Assembly (NCBI GenBank): GCA_019448385.1
Contig: JAGTXO010000001.1
Location: 2,604,001-2,668,000 of the forward strand
Reading direction: 5' to 3'
Length of the DNA stretch: 64,000 bases
Origin: Diacronema lutheri
Taxonomy: Eukaryota; Haptophyta; Pavlovophyceae; Pavlovales; Pavlovaceae
The notes beneath the pieces were generated by a model. It ran no database searches, was not told the origin of the DNA, and worked only from the letters and a program-made list of their open reading frames with translations. Position 1 is the first letter of the stretch, and the number at the start of each line of letters is the position of its first letter. Made by a program: the position numbers and the translations under genes. Below, one piece after another: positions 1-12,507 of the stretch.

Positions 1-63
1 ATCATCGCCGTCGTCGTCGTCGTCATCGTCGTCGTCGTCGTCGTCATTGTCGTCGTCGTCGTC
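1..63. repeat. GTC/GAC trinucleotide repeat
   Basis: A run of gtc units with a few atc and att interruptions. Read on the minus strand it encodes mostly aspartate with an occasional asparagine, inside the cyclase-like frame. It is likely to vary in length between strains. Confidence 0.8.
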
Positions 64-783
64 CGTGTTCGCCGAGACCCGCGCGCTGCTAACCGCTCGC
101 TCAGCGCCGTCCGCGCCGTCCACGCCCCCGCTGCAGCCACCGCTCGTCGGCGCACGGGCGGCGTTGGCTCCTGCGCGCACTGGAGCGCTGCCTTTTGGCG
201 GTATGCCGCCTCCGACTCTGCCCGCCTCGACGATGGCGCGCCACTCGGCGCGCAGCGCCGCACGCTCGGCGTGCCGCAGGACGCGTCGGCGGAGGATGTC
301 GATGCGCGACGGGGCTGGCGCGTGCCGGTCGACCCAGAGAACGCGGCCGTGCATCGCGAGCACCACGGCGCGCGCGCAGCGCGCAGCGCGGCGCAGCGCG
401 CGGCCCTCGGCGCGCCCACCATCAGCCGCACCGTTCGCGTGGACGCGCCACATCACGACGACCGCCCCCGCGCCGACGGAGCAAACGTCACCGCCGTGCG
501 CGAGGCAGACGTCGAGGAGCTCACCAAGCACGCGACGAACAATGGCCATGCCGAGGCGCGCTCCACCGCGGTGCGGGCCGTCGAGCAGCGGTGCGAGCTC
601 GTGCAGCCCGCCGAGGCGCAGGAGCAGCACCGCCGCGCGAGCGGGCTCAGAGGACGCGTGCGCCTCAGGGCGCTCGCCCCAGTCGTCGAGCATGCGTAGC
701 ATGTACGTGGGCATAAAGGCAGCGGCGGATGGCGGCGCGCTTGCGTGCTCCGCCCGTGCAGCACCCGCCCCGTTGACGGCCAT
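1..783 (-). CDS. Soluble adenylyl cyclase-like protein, 5' part (partial)
   Basis: The reverse frame is open from an ATG at 783 to the window edge, giving 261 codons without a stop; the rest lies outside. Residues about 50-125 align with the first cyclase domain of soluble (class III, ADCY10-type) adenylyl cyclases: a VLLLRLGGL strand, then ELLDVCLAHGGDV, then a strand ending VVVMWRV. In active enzymes these strands read LLFADVSGF and KFAGDALLALW. Both metal-binding aspartates are replaced here, by Arg56 and Gly106, so this domain probably does not catalyse on its own. A pseudo-cyclase half or regulatory role is an inference. The last stretch before the edge is a run of aspartates encoded by a GTC-type trinucleotide repeat at 1-63, which may be a linker. 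No intron is obvious. The family call rests on motif pattern and spacing only. Confidence 0.55.
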   Translation of the reverse strand, partial: MAVNGAGAARAEHASAPPSAAAFMPTYMLRMLDDWGERPEAHASSEPARAAVLLLRLGGLHELAPLLDGPHRGGARLGMAIVRRVLGELLDVCLAHGGDVCSVGAGAVVVMWRVHANGAADGGRAEGRALRRAARCARAVVLAMHGRVLWVDRHAPAPSRIDILRRRVLRHAERAALRAEWRAIVEAGRVGGGIPPKGSAPVRAGANAARAPTSGGCSGGVDGADGAERAVSSARVSANTDDDDDNDDDDDDDDDDDDGDD

Positions 784-887
784 CCTGTCACCGGGCCCGT
801 GTCTGAACGTGCACCATCGTGCGGATGAAACAGAAAAGCGAAACGGAATGACACGAGCTTCAGAGTGGCGACTCACGCCGTCACGCG

Positions 888-2690
888 TCAGTACACGCTC
901 GGCGCGACGCAGCAGCGTAGCCCCCGCCTCCCTTCGGCGAGCGGCGGCAAACTTTCCCACACACCTCGCTTCGGGCAGAATCGCTCGGCCGACGCGAAGT
1001 CCTCCGAGCCGTCCCACCCGCCGATCACATAGAGGCTGTCGTCGAGCGCCGCGACGCCGAGGTTCGAGCGCGCAACGAGCATCGGCTCGACGCGCTCCCA
1101 CGCGTTGCGCTCCGGGCAGTAGCGCTCGACCGAGCGCCAGCGCGACGCGCCGTCGCCGCCGCCGACCGCGTAGATATGCGCGCCGAGCACCTCGATCCCC
1201 GCCGCCGAGCGCGCCGCATTCATCGGCGCGACGTACTCCCATTCATCGCGCTTCGGGTCGTACCGCTCGACGGTGGCGACCGCGCGGTCGACGGAGCCCT
1301 CCCAGCCGCCAATGGCATAGAGCAGGCCGTTGTACACGGCGATGCCCGCGTACAGCCGCGCCGTGCGCATCTTCGCCACCGGCTCCCACCGCGCGCCGTC
1401 CGCCGAGAGGCGCTCGGCGGACGCGAGCGCGCTCTCGATCCCGTCCGTCCCGCCGACAGCGTACAGCCGACCGCCGACAACTCCGACGCCGACGCCGGAG
1501 CGCGGCGTGCCGAGCTGCGCGGCGGGCTGCCACGCGCCGCGCAGCGGCTCGAGCCGCTCGACCGTCGCGCACACCGCGCCGCTCGGGCCGGAGCCGCCAA
1601 CGCAGTAAATAACGCCGTCCAGCACCGCGACGCCCGCCTTCGAGCGCGGCGCGCGCAGCGCGGGCGCGGCGAGCCACGTGCCGCGCTCGGGGCAGAAGCG
1701 CGAGACTGCGCCCTCGACTCGGCCCTGGCTCATCTCGCCGCGCAGGCCCATCTGCCCACCGATCGCAAAGATCTCGCGCGTGCCCGCGCGGATTGTCGTG
1801 CGCGCGCGAGAGAGCGATGCGGGGCACGCGCGCGCCGTCGTCTGGAAGCGGTAGGCCTCGAGGGCGAGGCGCTCCCAGCAGGGCTGCGAGACGACGAGCG
1901 GCTCGGCGTACACCGTGTCCGAGATGAACTCGACGCGCATCAGCGGGAAGCGCACGAGCGGCAGCAGCGTGGCAAGCTCGTGCTTGCGCGCACTCTCGTC
2001 CGCACGCACCCAGTGCAGCACGGCATCAAGCACTTCTGGCTCCTTGGCGCGGAGGGCGTCCGAGCCGACGAGCTCGTGGAGCAGCTCGGGCGGCAGCTTC
2101 TGGAACGATGCGTGCGCGGCCACCGCGCAGAAGCGGCTGAGGATGAGCGCCTTGGCGTTTACTGCGAGCTGCGGGATGCCGAGCGTGTCGGCGATCGAGT
2201 ACGTGTCGATCGCCGTCTCGGGCGAGAGCTGGTCGGTGAAGAGGGCGATGCAGCAGCGGAGGAGCGCGGAGAGCTCGAGGCGGCTCGCCACGTGCAGCAG
2301 CGCCGTGATCTCGCTCTGATGCACCGCGACGCGCCCGCGATAGACAAACGCGAGCGCCTTTTCGAACGCGCGCTCGTCCACGTCCTGCACCGCGACCTCG
2401 TCGAGCATCGAGTCGCGCATGCCCGCGGCGAAGAGCTTGCGGAAGTAGCGCGACGCCGACGCAAGCACGAGCCGGTGGCAGCGCATCCGCCGCGAGCCGA
2501 TGACCAGCGTCAGGTCGCACAGCTCGCCCGCCTGCCACATCGCCGCGAGCGTGTCGCGAATCTCGGCCGAGTGCTCGTCCGAGTCATTCAGCTGCAGCTC
2601 GTGGGTTGCGCTCTCGCCGTCGTGCCGCCCAAACTCGATCAGACCGAGTGCGCCCGCGCCCCGCGGCTGCTTGTCTGTGTCGGTGGGCAT
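888..2690 (-). CDS. BTB-BACK-Kelch protein (KLHL family)
   Basis: Single-exon gene of 600 codons starting at the ATG at 2690 and ending in TGA at 888. The first ~50 residues are polar. A BTB domain follows (about residues 55-160; GELCDLTLVIG, then CHRLVLASASRYFRKLF), then a BACK domain (about 165-270), then six Kelch repeats (about 290-595) with double-glycine blades such as YAVGG, YAIGGW and YVIGGWDG and the conserved downstream W. KLHL proteins normally act as substrate adaptors of Cullin-3 ubiquitin ligases: the BTB domain binds Cul3 and the Kelch propeller binds the target. The substrate cannot be told. The frame is open for 223 further codons upstream, but that part is low-complexity and overlaps the divergent SR gene, so the ATG just before the BTB domain was chosen. 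It shares a 153-nt intergenic region with that gene. Confidence 0.9.
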   Translation of the reverse strand: MPTDTDKQPRGAGALGLIEFGRHDGESATHELQLNDSDEHSAEIRDTLAAMWQAGELCDLTLVIGSRRMRCHRLVLASASRYFRKLFAAGMRDSMLDEVAVQDVDERAFEKALAFVYRGRVAVHQSEITALLHVASRLELSALLRCCIALFTDQLSPETAIDTYSIADTLGIPQLAVNAKALILSRFCAVAAHASFQKLPPELLHELVGSDALRAKEPEVLDAVLHWVRADESARKHELATLLPLVRFPLMRVEFISDTVYAEPLVVSQPCWERLALEAYRFQTTARACPASLSRARTTIRAGTREIFAIGGQMGLRGEMSQGRVEGAVSRFCPERGTWLAAPALRAPRSKAGVAVLDGVIYCVGGSGPSGAVCATVERLEPLRGAWQPAAQLGTPRSGVGVGVVGGRLYAVGGTDGIESALASAERLSADGARWEPVAKMRTARLYAGIAVYNGLLYAIGGWEGSVDRAVATVERYDPKRDEWEYVAPMNAARSAAGIEVLGAHIYAVGGGDGASRWRSVERYCPERNAWERVEPMLVARSNLGVAALDDSLYVIGGWDGSEDFASAERFCPKRGVWESLPPLAEGRRGLRCCVAPSVY

Positions 2691-2843
2691 CCCACACGCG
2701 CGCGAAACCACCCGGGCCCTCTTCCCCCCCCTCTTCCCGACTGCTTCACGGACAGTCCGACACGATCCCTGTGGGCTCTCGGGCTCGCAGCGCCGTGCCG
2801 AGGACGCAACGCGCGACTCACACGACTGCACGGCGTGCACGCC

Positions 2844-4140
2844 ATGGGCGACCCTCGGACGCCCGAGGAGGAGCAGCCATACTACTCGGTGTACGTCCGC
2901 AACCTGCCCTTCATCATCACGTGCGCGCTTTGCGCGCGCGCGCTTCGCCAAGGCCGTCCCGCGCTCGCCGCGCGCGTGGCCGCGCGCGCGCCGACTCGTT
3001 GGGGCGCGATGCGCGCGCGCGCGCGCGCGCCGCGTCGCAGGGCGGAAGACCTGCGCTCGCAGTTCTGCATATACGGCGACCTGAAGGATGTCTACTTGCC
3101 CAAGGATTACTACACTGGCCGGCTGCGCGGCTTCGCCTACGTCCAATTCCTCTCGCTCGACGATGCGAAGGAGGCGATCCGCAAGGAGGACGGCGTCGTC
3201 GTCGAGGGCCGCAGGCTTCAGGTCACGTGGGCGCAGGGCGACCGGAAGACTGGCCGCGAAATGGCGGCGCGCGAGGTGGGCGGACCGCCACAACGGTGCG
3301 GCGCGCTCGCGCCGCCCTGCACCTCGACGCGTGCGCCATGCTGCGAGGATGCACAGCATGGGCTCACGAGCGCCGCCACCGCCGCTGCTCGCCGCGCGCA
3401 GGCCGCCGCCGCGCGATCGCGACTACGACGACCGCAGGCCAAGCCGATACGATGATCGTCGGTACGGCCGCGCTGTGATGCGCGCGCGCGCGCCCGAGTG
3501 CTCTTGCACCGCACGGCGCGCGCTCACCGCCTCGCCGCCGCGCCGCACGATGCGTGCGCAGCTCGCCGCCGCGCGACCGCGAGTACGGCGGCCGCTACCA
3601 CGACCGCTACGACGACCGCTACGACGATCGCCATGATGACCGCCGGTACGGCCGCCGTGTCGTTACCGTGCGCGCGACGGGCCGAGGCGAGCCAAGCGCG
3701 CCGCGCGCTCATTTTAAAGGCGAACACCCGTCTGCGCCCGCCCACCGCATGCGTGCAACGTGCGCAGGTCAGCGCCGCGCGACCGCGACTCGCGCGGCCG
3801 CTACGACGACCGCTACGACGACCGCTACGACGACCGCGACCGCGACCGCGACCGCGACCGCGACCGTGATTACGACCGGTACGGCAGCCATGGCGACAGA
3901 AGTCGCCGCGACTCACGTGACGATCGCCACCACGATTCGCGCTACGCGAGCCGGCGCGACGACCGTCACGACGACCGTCACGACGACCGTCACGACGACC
4001 GTCACGACGACCGTCACGACGACCGGCGCAACGACCGGCGCAACGACGACGACGAGCAGACCGAGCGGGCCGAGCGGCCCCCAGACGCGCGCGCGGCGGA
4101 GGGCGACGCTCGGAGCGACCGCCGGCAGGAGCAAGACTAG
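2844..4140 (+). CDS. SR-type splicing factor (one RRM plus Arg/Asp-rich tail)
   Basis: Five exons: 2844-2920, 3041-3295, 3402-3461, 3562-3645 and 3768-4140, together 849 nt or 282 residues. All four introns are GT-AG and 100-122 nt long. The spliced N-terminus carries one RRM (about residues 14-95) with RNP2 VYVRNL and RNP1 RGFAYVQF. The tail is built of repeated RD, RY and DDRH units with many basic-acidic dipeptides, ending RSDRRQEQD. This matches SC35/SRSF10-like SR proteins, which bind pre-mRNA and recruit spliceosome parts in the nucleus. Exons 3, 4 and 5 each open with a PPRDRD-like segment, and two introns start with the same gtacggccgc donor, so the tail seems to have grown by duplicating an exon-intron unit. 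Splice sites were set by frame and by RRM alignment. The gene is divergent from the Kelch gene. Confidence 0.85.
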
Positions 4141-4558
4141 GTCGTTTGAGGCTGACCTTTGTGCCGCCAAGAGGCCGCGAGCCGGGGCGTCACGCAGCAT
4201 GGCGGCCGTTGTGCTCGCCGATGTGTCGCGGCGCGACGCGCTGCACGCCGTTGCATACGGCGCGCGGGTGCTCACCACCAGCGTCAAGAGCGCAAAGGAA
4301 CGATGCGCCCGCGCATGCGCACGTCTTTCGCACGCCTTTCGCCGCTCCAACTGCCCGCGAGCCCCAGCACGCTTCAAGCCCGCACAGCGTCGTGGAAGGC
4401 AAGCTCGAGTGGACGACCGTGACCAGCAGGCGCGCCTGTCGTTGACAATTACGTCCCCCCTGCTGTGGCAAGAGTCAAGCCTCAAGCGGCCGTCACGCTC
4501 GGTTTGCGCTCAATCCAGACCGCTCAATGCAGACCGCCACAAGTGCCCAGCATCTTAA
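4141..4558. other. Gene-free convergent 3' region
   Basis: This lies between the 3' ends of the SR gene and NSUN2. Short open frames on both strands lack recognisable domains or a convincing start. It probably holds the two 3' UTRs. No A-rich patch or repeat stands out. Confidence 0.6.
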
Positions 4559-8044
<3,486 letters not shown>

Positions 8045-8138
8045 TGTGGCCGAGACCGCGCAGCAGAGTCGGCCACGCGGACGCTTGTGCCGGGCTCGAT
8101 CGAAAACCCGCACGCGGAAACTCGGAAGGGCCGGGGCG
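8045..8138. promoter_or_regulatory. Bidirectional promoter, NSUN2 / SRRM1
   Basis: Only 94 nt separate the two divergent ATGs, so both 5' leaders and any shared promoter must lie here or overlap the coding regions. No TATA-like element is visible. Confidence 0.5.
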
Positions 8139-9863
8139 ATGCTCGGCGCCACGTCCTCAGAGCAGAACGCTCGCTTCGGCGACAAGAGCAAGCTACACAT
8201 GCGGCGGACGGCGTTCCCGCCGCACTTTGCGCACAAGCTCGACGTGCGCAAGGTGCAGCTCGCCGTCATCGAGCCGTGGGTCACCGGCAAGGTGGCCGAG
8301 CTGATGGGCATCGAGGACGAGATTCTCGTCCAGTTCGTCATGTCGCAGCTGACGGCGGGCGGCGCGGTCGACCCGAAGGCGATGCAGGTGAACCTGACCG
8401 GCTTCCTCGAGGCGCACGCCGCGCCCTTCATGTCCGAGCTCTGGCAGCTGCTCCTCTCCGCGCAGGCGGCGCCCGGCGGGATTCCCCCCGAATTTGTCGA
8501 GCGCAAGAAGGAGGAGCTGCGGCTCAAGAAGCTCGAGCAGGAGCGGCTCGAGGCGGAGCTGCGCGAGCGGCGGCAGGCGGCCGAGCAGGCCTCTATCGCG
8601 ACGCGCCTCGCCGCCGAGGCCTCCGCGCGCGAGATGGCCGAGCGGCGCGCGAAGCTCGAGGAGAAGCTCGCGCTGCGCGCCGCCGCCGCCGCCGGCGCTT
8701 CGGCCGGCACGGGGGGCGCGGTCGCGTCGCTGCCGCCGCCGCCGCCGCCGCCGCCGCTGCCGCCGCCGTCACACGCGCGCGCCGCTTTGAGCTCAAGGTG
8801 GTCCGAGCCCACGCGCGGGCCGCACGACGGCACTGCAGCCATGCCCGCCAGCATGCCGGCCGCACCACCACCGCCACCGCCACCGCTGCCGCCGGCAGTG
8901 GCGCTGCACAGCGCGCCGCTCGTGCCGACTGTGCCCATGGCGCCGGGTGCCGCCGCGGCCGCCGCTCAACTCGCGCTCACCTGCGCGTCGCTCGCGCGCG
9001 CCGCCGAGCCTGCGGGTGGGCAAACGGGCACACACTTTGCGGGCGCGGGTGCGGCTGCAGGCGGGGCGGCAGGCGACGACACTGCTCCGCCGCCGCTGCA
9101 CTTTGCGAGAGCCGACCGCCATTCTGAGCGCCATGCGCGCGGGGAGAGGCGCGGCGGCGAGCGACGCGGCGCCTCGCGCTCAAGCTCCGCGTGTCGCGCG
9201 CGCAAGCGGGATCGCTCGTCGTCGTCGAGCGAGCGCCGCCGTGGCTTTGGCGGCGGCGCGCGCGGCGACTGGCGCGCGCGCAGCCCGCGCAGCCCGCGCA
9301 GCCCGCGCAGCCCGCGCAGCCCGCGCAGCCCGCGCAGCCCGCGCAGCCCGCGCAGCCCGCGCAGCCCGCGCAGCCCGCGCAGCCGCAGCCCGTCGCCGCG
9401 CGGGCGTAGGCGGCACCGCTACCGCTCGCGCTCGCCGCGCCGCGCGCACGGCCGTCCGGGCATGCGCTCGCCTCGCCGCGGCTCTCGCACGCGCTCGCCC
9501 TCGCCCTCGCCGCGCGCCGACCGACGCCGCGCGCGCGGGCGCGAGCGCTCGTGCGACCGGGGCGCAGGGAGGGCCGGCGCGGCGACGGACCGGCGCGCGT
9601 GGGCGCACGACCGGTCCCACGTGGCCATGTCGGCGCGCGCCGTCGATCGCGACGGCGCGCGCGCCAGCCGCTCGGTGGAGCGCCCGCTCGTCCGCGCTCG
9701 CAGCGCGAGCCGGGAGCGGACGCCGCCCGTCGGCGAGCAGGACGAGGCGCACGAGCGGCTCGAGCTCGAGCGCGAGCGCGCGCTGCGCGACAAGGCGCTT
9801 CGGCTCGTTGCGTCAGCCGATCGCGACGCAAAGCCCGCGGAGGTAAAGGACCCGGCAGAGTGA
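8139..9863 (+). CDS. SRRM1: SRRM1-like PWI-domain splicing coactivator
   Basis: Single exon of 574 residues. The N-terminus (about residues 25-125) is a PWI domain: KLDVRKVQLAVIEPWVTGKV, then LMGIEDEILVQFVMSQL. A charged helical segment (about 125-190, EERLEAEL-type heptads), Pro-rich and Ala-rich linkers and an RS-rich tail follow. In the tail a 9-nt repeat (about 9281-9382) encodes SPR repeated about eleven times, and RSRSP-type patches follow. SRRM1/SRm160 binds nucleic acid through PWI and bridges SR proteins and snRNPs during splicing and 3'-end processing. The ATG at 8139 was chosen because it lies directly before the PWI domain; the open frame upstream overlaps the divergent NSUN2 start. 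It sits with an SR protein gene and two RNA-modification genes, but no joint regulation can be shown. Confidence 0.85.
   Translation: MLGATSSEQNARFGDKSKLHMRRTAFPPHFAHKLDVRKVQLAVIEPWVTGKVAELMGIEDEILVQFVMSQLTAGGAVDPKAMQVNLTGFLEAHAAPFMSELWQLLLSAQAAPGGIPPEFVERKKEELRLKKLEQERLEAELRERRQAAEQASIATRLAAEASAREMAERRAKLEEKLALRAAAAAGASAGTGGAVASLPPPPPPPPLPPPSHARAALSSRWSEPTRGPHDGTAAMPASMPAAPPPPPPPLPPAVALHSAPLVPTVPMAPGAAAAAAQLALTCASLARAAEPAGGQTGTHFAGAGAAAGGAAGDDTAPPPLHFARADRHSERHARGERRGGERRGASRSSSACRARKRDRSSSSSERRRGFGGGARGDWRARSPRSPRSPRSPRSPRSPRSPRSPRSPRSPRSPRSRSPSPRGRRRHRYRSRSPRRAHGRPGMRSPRRGSRTRSPSPSPRADRRRARGRERSCDRGAGRAGAATDRRAWAHDRSHVAMSARAVDRDGARASRSVERPLVRARSASRERTPPVGEQDEAHERLELERERALRDKALRLVASADRDAKPAEVKDPAE
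9281..9382. repeat. 9-nt minisatellite (agcccgcgc) in SRRM1
   Basis: About eleven nearly perfect copies of agcccgcgc, read as Ser-Pro-Arg in the SRRM1 frame. The same 9-mer, cyclically shifted, forms a separate array at about 40567-40690 in another gene and frame. Confidence 0.9.
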
Positions 9864-10085
9864 GTGCCGGGTGTTGTCGTCGTCGTCGCCGTCACCGTCG
9901 TTGTCGCCGTCACCGTCGCTGTCGCCGTCGTTTGCTGCGCACACGTGCAGAGTGGAAGCAGTGCAAGCGAGTTTTGCACGTTGAGCGCTCATGAACGGTC
10001 CATGACTGTACCAAGAACATTATCAAAAACACACAAAAACACACCAAAAACCCAAAAAGAGTGCCCCCCGCGCCGCAGCCGCCTT
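9864..10085. other. Convergent 3' region with A-rich patch
   Basis: Between the SRRM1 and methyltransferase stops. It holds a gtcgccgtcacc-type repeat (about 9878-9935) and an A-rich patch (about 10013-10060, many caaaaac units). Such patches recur at convergent ends here and may serve 3'-end formation. Confidence 0.5.
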
Positions 10086-11452
10086 TCAACCGAGGGCACG
10101 CGCGGCGGCGAGCGGCAGCGCGCTTGCCACGCCCATCTGCCGCGCCATCCCCGGCTTCACCAAGTAACGGTCAAGGCGGAGGTCGGCCGTTTCGCCGAGC
10201 CACAGCTCGACCGCTGCGCGCTCGCGCGCGCGCGCCTCTGCCGTGTCGAGGTCGCGCGCGCCCAGCGGCACCGTCCCGGGCAGCCGGTCCGCGAACAGCA
10301 ACTGCGCGCACGGCGCGCCGCGCGCGTCGGACGCGCCGCGCGCCGCCGCGTCGCGAGCTTCGCGCGCGCACTCGCGCACGCACGCGCGAACGGTTCCCGC
10401 CGCCGAGCCCGGCTGCACGTACAGCAGCGTCGCCTCAGCCACGATGAGCGTCCGCACGCCGCTCGCGCCACCCGTGTCCGCGCCACCCGCGCCGGCGCCA
10501 TCCGCGCCGGCATCGTCTGCGTGGCGTCCTCTGCCGCCGCCGTGGGCGCGGCGCGCGCTCGCGTCGGCGGCGGCGCGCGCACGCGCGAGTGCGCTGCGCA
10601 GCGTGCTCGCGACGAAGCGCGCGCGGTCCGCCTCGTCGTTCATGTCGAGCGCGTCGAGCGTGGGCAGCGCGAGGCCGTCGGCGGGCGCGCGCGCCGGCTG
10701 GAGAGCTTGCGCGCGCCGGCGCGCTCGCGGCTCGAGACGGCGCGCGAGGAGTGCGCGCTTGGCGGCGACGACGGCGGGCAGGTCGGTCTCGACAAACTCG
10801 ACGCCGCGTGCGCCGCCAAAGCGGAGCGCGCGCGTGTCGAAGCCGCCGCCGAGCACGACGACGACGAGCTGCACGTTCTCAGCGCGCGCGCGCGCCAGCG
10901 CATCGCCTGCTCGGTCCCGTGGCGCGGCGGCGCGGCAGCGGCGGGCGCGCGGCGGGTGCGCGATCGGCGCGCGCGCGCACGCCGCTCGAGCGCACGGCCG
11001 CGTCGCAGCAGCGCCACGGCGCGCGCGCGCGCGCGCGCGCCCAGGGCGGCGTCCAGGTAGGCGGTACGAATTGCAACGTTCTGGTGGTGGAGGCGCGGGA
11101 AGAGCGCGCGGAGGGGGCGCGAAACGATGCGGCGCGAGAGGGGCGGCAGCATCGCGTAGGCGACCTCGTCGCCCTGGATTGCCTTCCACCACAGGCAGTG
11201 GAGGTTCACATTGGTGTCGGCGAGACTGCAGCCGAGGTCCAGGCGGTCCGCCGCATGCAGCAGCGGCAGGCAGCGCGCCTGGAGCGACCACGCCGCCTTC
11301 CAGACGGCCTTAGGTGCGTTCCACGGCGGGCGCACGCCGGTCTCGCGCGACGCGTCAAGCAGGCCCTCGCTCGTGCCCAGGCGGCTGCGCCAGGGTGCGC
11401 GCGTGAGCGCAAGGATCACGTGCAGCGCGATCCGCATCACGATTGCCGCCAT
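10086..11452 (-). CDS. LCMT/PPM-type SAM-dependent methyltransferase
   Basis: Two exons: 11452-11041 and 10906-10086, together 1233 nt or 410 residues. Joined, they read RTAYLDAALGDALARA, then the SAM motif VVVVLGGGFDTRAL, then FVETDLPAVVAAKRALL and later LIVAEATLLYV. This is the order seen in the leucine carboxyl methyltransferase family (LCMT1, PPM and bacterial MTase relatives). LCMT1 methylates the C-terminal leucine of PP2A; other members act on small molecules, so the substrate is open. The 134-nt intron fits only a GC donor (ctg g/gcgcgc) with a gagcag acceptor; this pairing restores frame and family alignment. Arg/Ala-rich and Gly-rich inserts lengthen the core. The start lies only 14 nt from the start of the divergent neighbour. 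Confidence 0.7.
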
Positions 11453-11466
11453 TTCCTCCTCCTTCC
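11453..11466. promoter_or_regulatory. 14-nt gap between divergent start codons
   Basis: The methyltransferase ATG (minus, 11452) and the next gene's ATG (plus, 11467) are 14 nt apart, so each 5' UTR must overlap the other gene's coding sequence unless a start is misassigned. The methyltransferase has a second in-frame ATG five codons downstream. Confidence 0.5.
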
Positions 11467-12423
11467 ATGGCGAGCGCGGCGCCCGCACTCGACCGACTAC
11501 GCCCGCTGCTCGCTCGCGTGATCGACCCGCTCGGGATCGAGAAGCGGCTCGAGCAGCTGTGCCCCGTGACGAACACGAGCGGTGACCCGTCGCAGTGCGA
11601 GGGCCTCCGCCGCAAGGCGGGCGCGGACGCGCGCGTACGCTCGGACGGCGTCGGCAAGCACTCAAACGGGGCGCGCGGCGCCGCCGCGCGCGAGGTGCCG
11701 AGCAGCGCGGGATGCGTGCTGCTCAATTGGCTCGCCGCTATCTCGCTCTGCTGGCTCCTTTGGCCGCTCTCCGCGCCTCCGCGCCTCGCGGGCCCGCTCG
11801 AGTCGATGGGCGCGTGGGCGATGCGAGGGCAAGGCCGCGACGTCCCAGCCGCGCTGGTCGGCTGCTACCTGGTTGAGGGGGTGAGCCCGCCGCTGCTCGT
11901 CGACCTGACGCACGCGCATTCTTGGGACGCTCGCGAGCGCTCCTTTCGCTTCGAGATGGGCGGGCCCGGCGTCTACGCGCTCGACGGCGCGCGGAGGCCC
12001 GCTGGCGCGACAACCGGTTTTCGCCTTCTGCCAGGCGTACCGGGCGTGTGGCTGCTCCGCCTCGCGCGGCTGGCACGGTTGTCGAGCAAGGTGGTGCTCA
12101 GCGCCGACGGCCGGCGCGCCACCGTTTTTCCCACCCTGGTGCACGAGCACTTTCCGCTCACCGCGCTCGGCCGCGCGCAAGTGCGCGTGGACCTCGAGCG
12201 CGTCGCGGGCGCGGGCGGCGCGTGGCGCGGTGCGGGCTTTCGGCCGCCATCGAACGCGACGGCCGCCGCGCGCTTCTCGCTGCGCCCGCTGCTCGCGCGC
12301 GAGAGAGACGGCAGCTGGGCGTTGTCGCGCGGTAGCGCGCGGCTTGTGCGCTTGGCGACAGAGTCAGAGTTCGAGACAGGCAGGCAGCAGCCGGTGCACT
12401 TTCTGCACTTCGGCGACGTGTAG
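11467..12423 (+). CDS. Hypothetical single-pass membrane protein
   Basis: 318 residues in one exon. A hydrophobic stretch at about residues 86-105 (LLNWLAAISLCWLLWPL) is a likely single transmembrane segment. The N-terminal ~85 residues are charged. The remainder has alternating hydrophobic strands (PAALVGCYLVEG, FRFEMGGPGVYAL, KVVLSADGRRATVFPTLV) that would suit a beta-rich soluble domain. I do not recognise the family. Composition and codon use match confirmed neighbours and the frame is open throughout, which supports a real gene. It converges on the Orai-like gene with an 84-nt gap that contains an A-rich patch (12478-12508). Confidence 0.6.
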   Translation: MASAAPALDRLRPLLARVIDPLGIEKRLEQLCPVTNTSGDPSQCEGLRRKAGADARVRSDGVGKHSNGARGAAAREVPSSAGCVLLNWLAAISLCWLLWPLSAPPRLAGPLESMGAWAMRGQGRDVPAALVGCYLVEGVSPPLLVDLTHAHSWDARERSFRFEMGGPGVYALDGARRPAGATTGFRLLPGVPGVWLLRLARLARLSSKVVLSADGRRATVFPTLVHEHFPLTALGRAQVRVDLERVAGAGGAWRGAGFRPPSNATAAARFSLRPLLARERDGSWALSRGSARLVRLATESEFETGRQQPVHFLHFGDV

Positions 12424-12507
12424 CGCACGAGCGCGGCGAGACGCGGCGCCGGGCGCGCCCACTCCGGAAGCTACTGCGAAAAAGAAAAGAAAGACACCAA
12501 AAAAAAT

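Noticed and set aside
1176-3455. Long plus-strand frame of 759 codons across the Kelch gene
   Set aside because: It is antisense to a clear BTB-Kelch gene and low-complexity; only its last part coincides with real SR-gene exons 1 and 2.
9878-9935. CRISPR-like or satellite array near gtcgccgtcacc repeats
   Set aside because: Units are short, have no spacers and lie in a eukaryotic 3' region; it is simple-sequence DNA.
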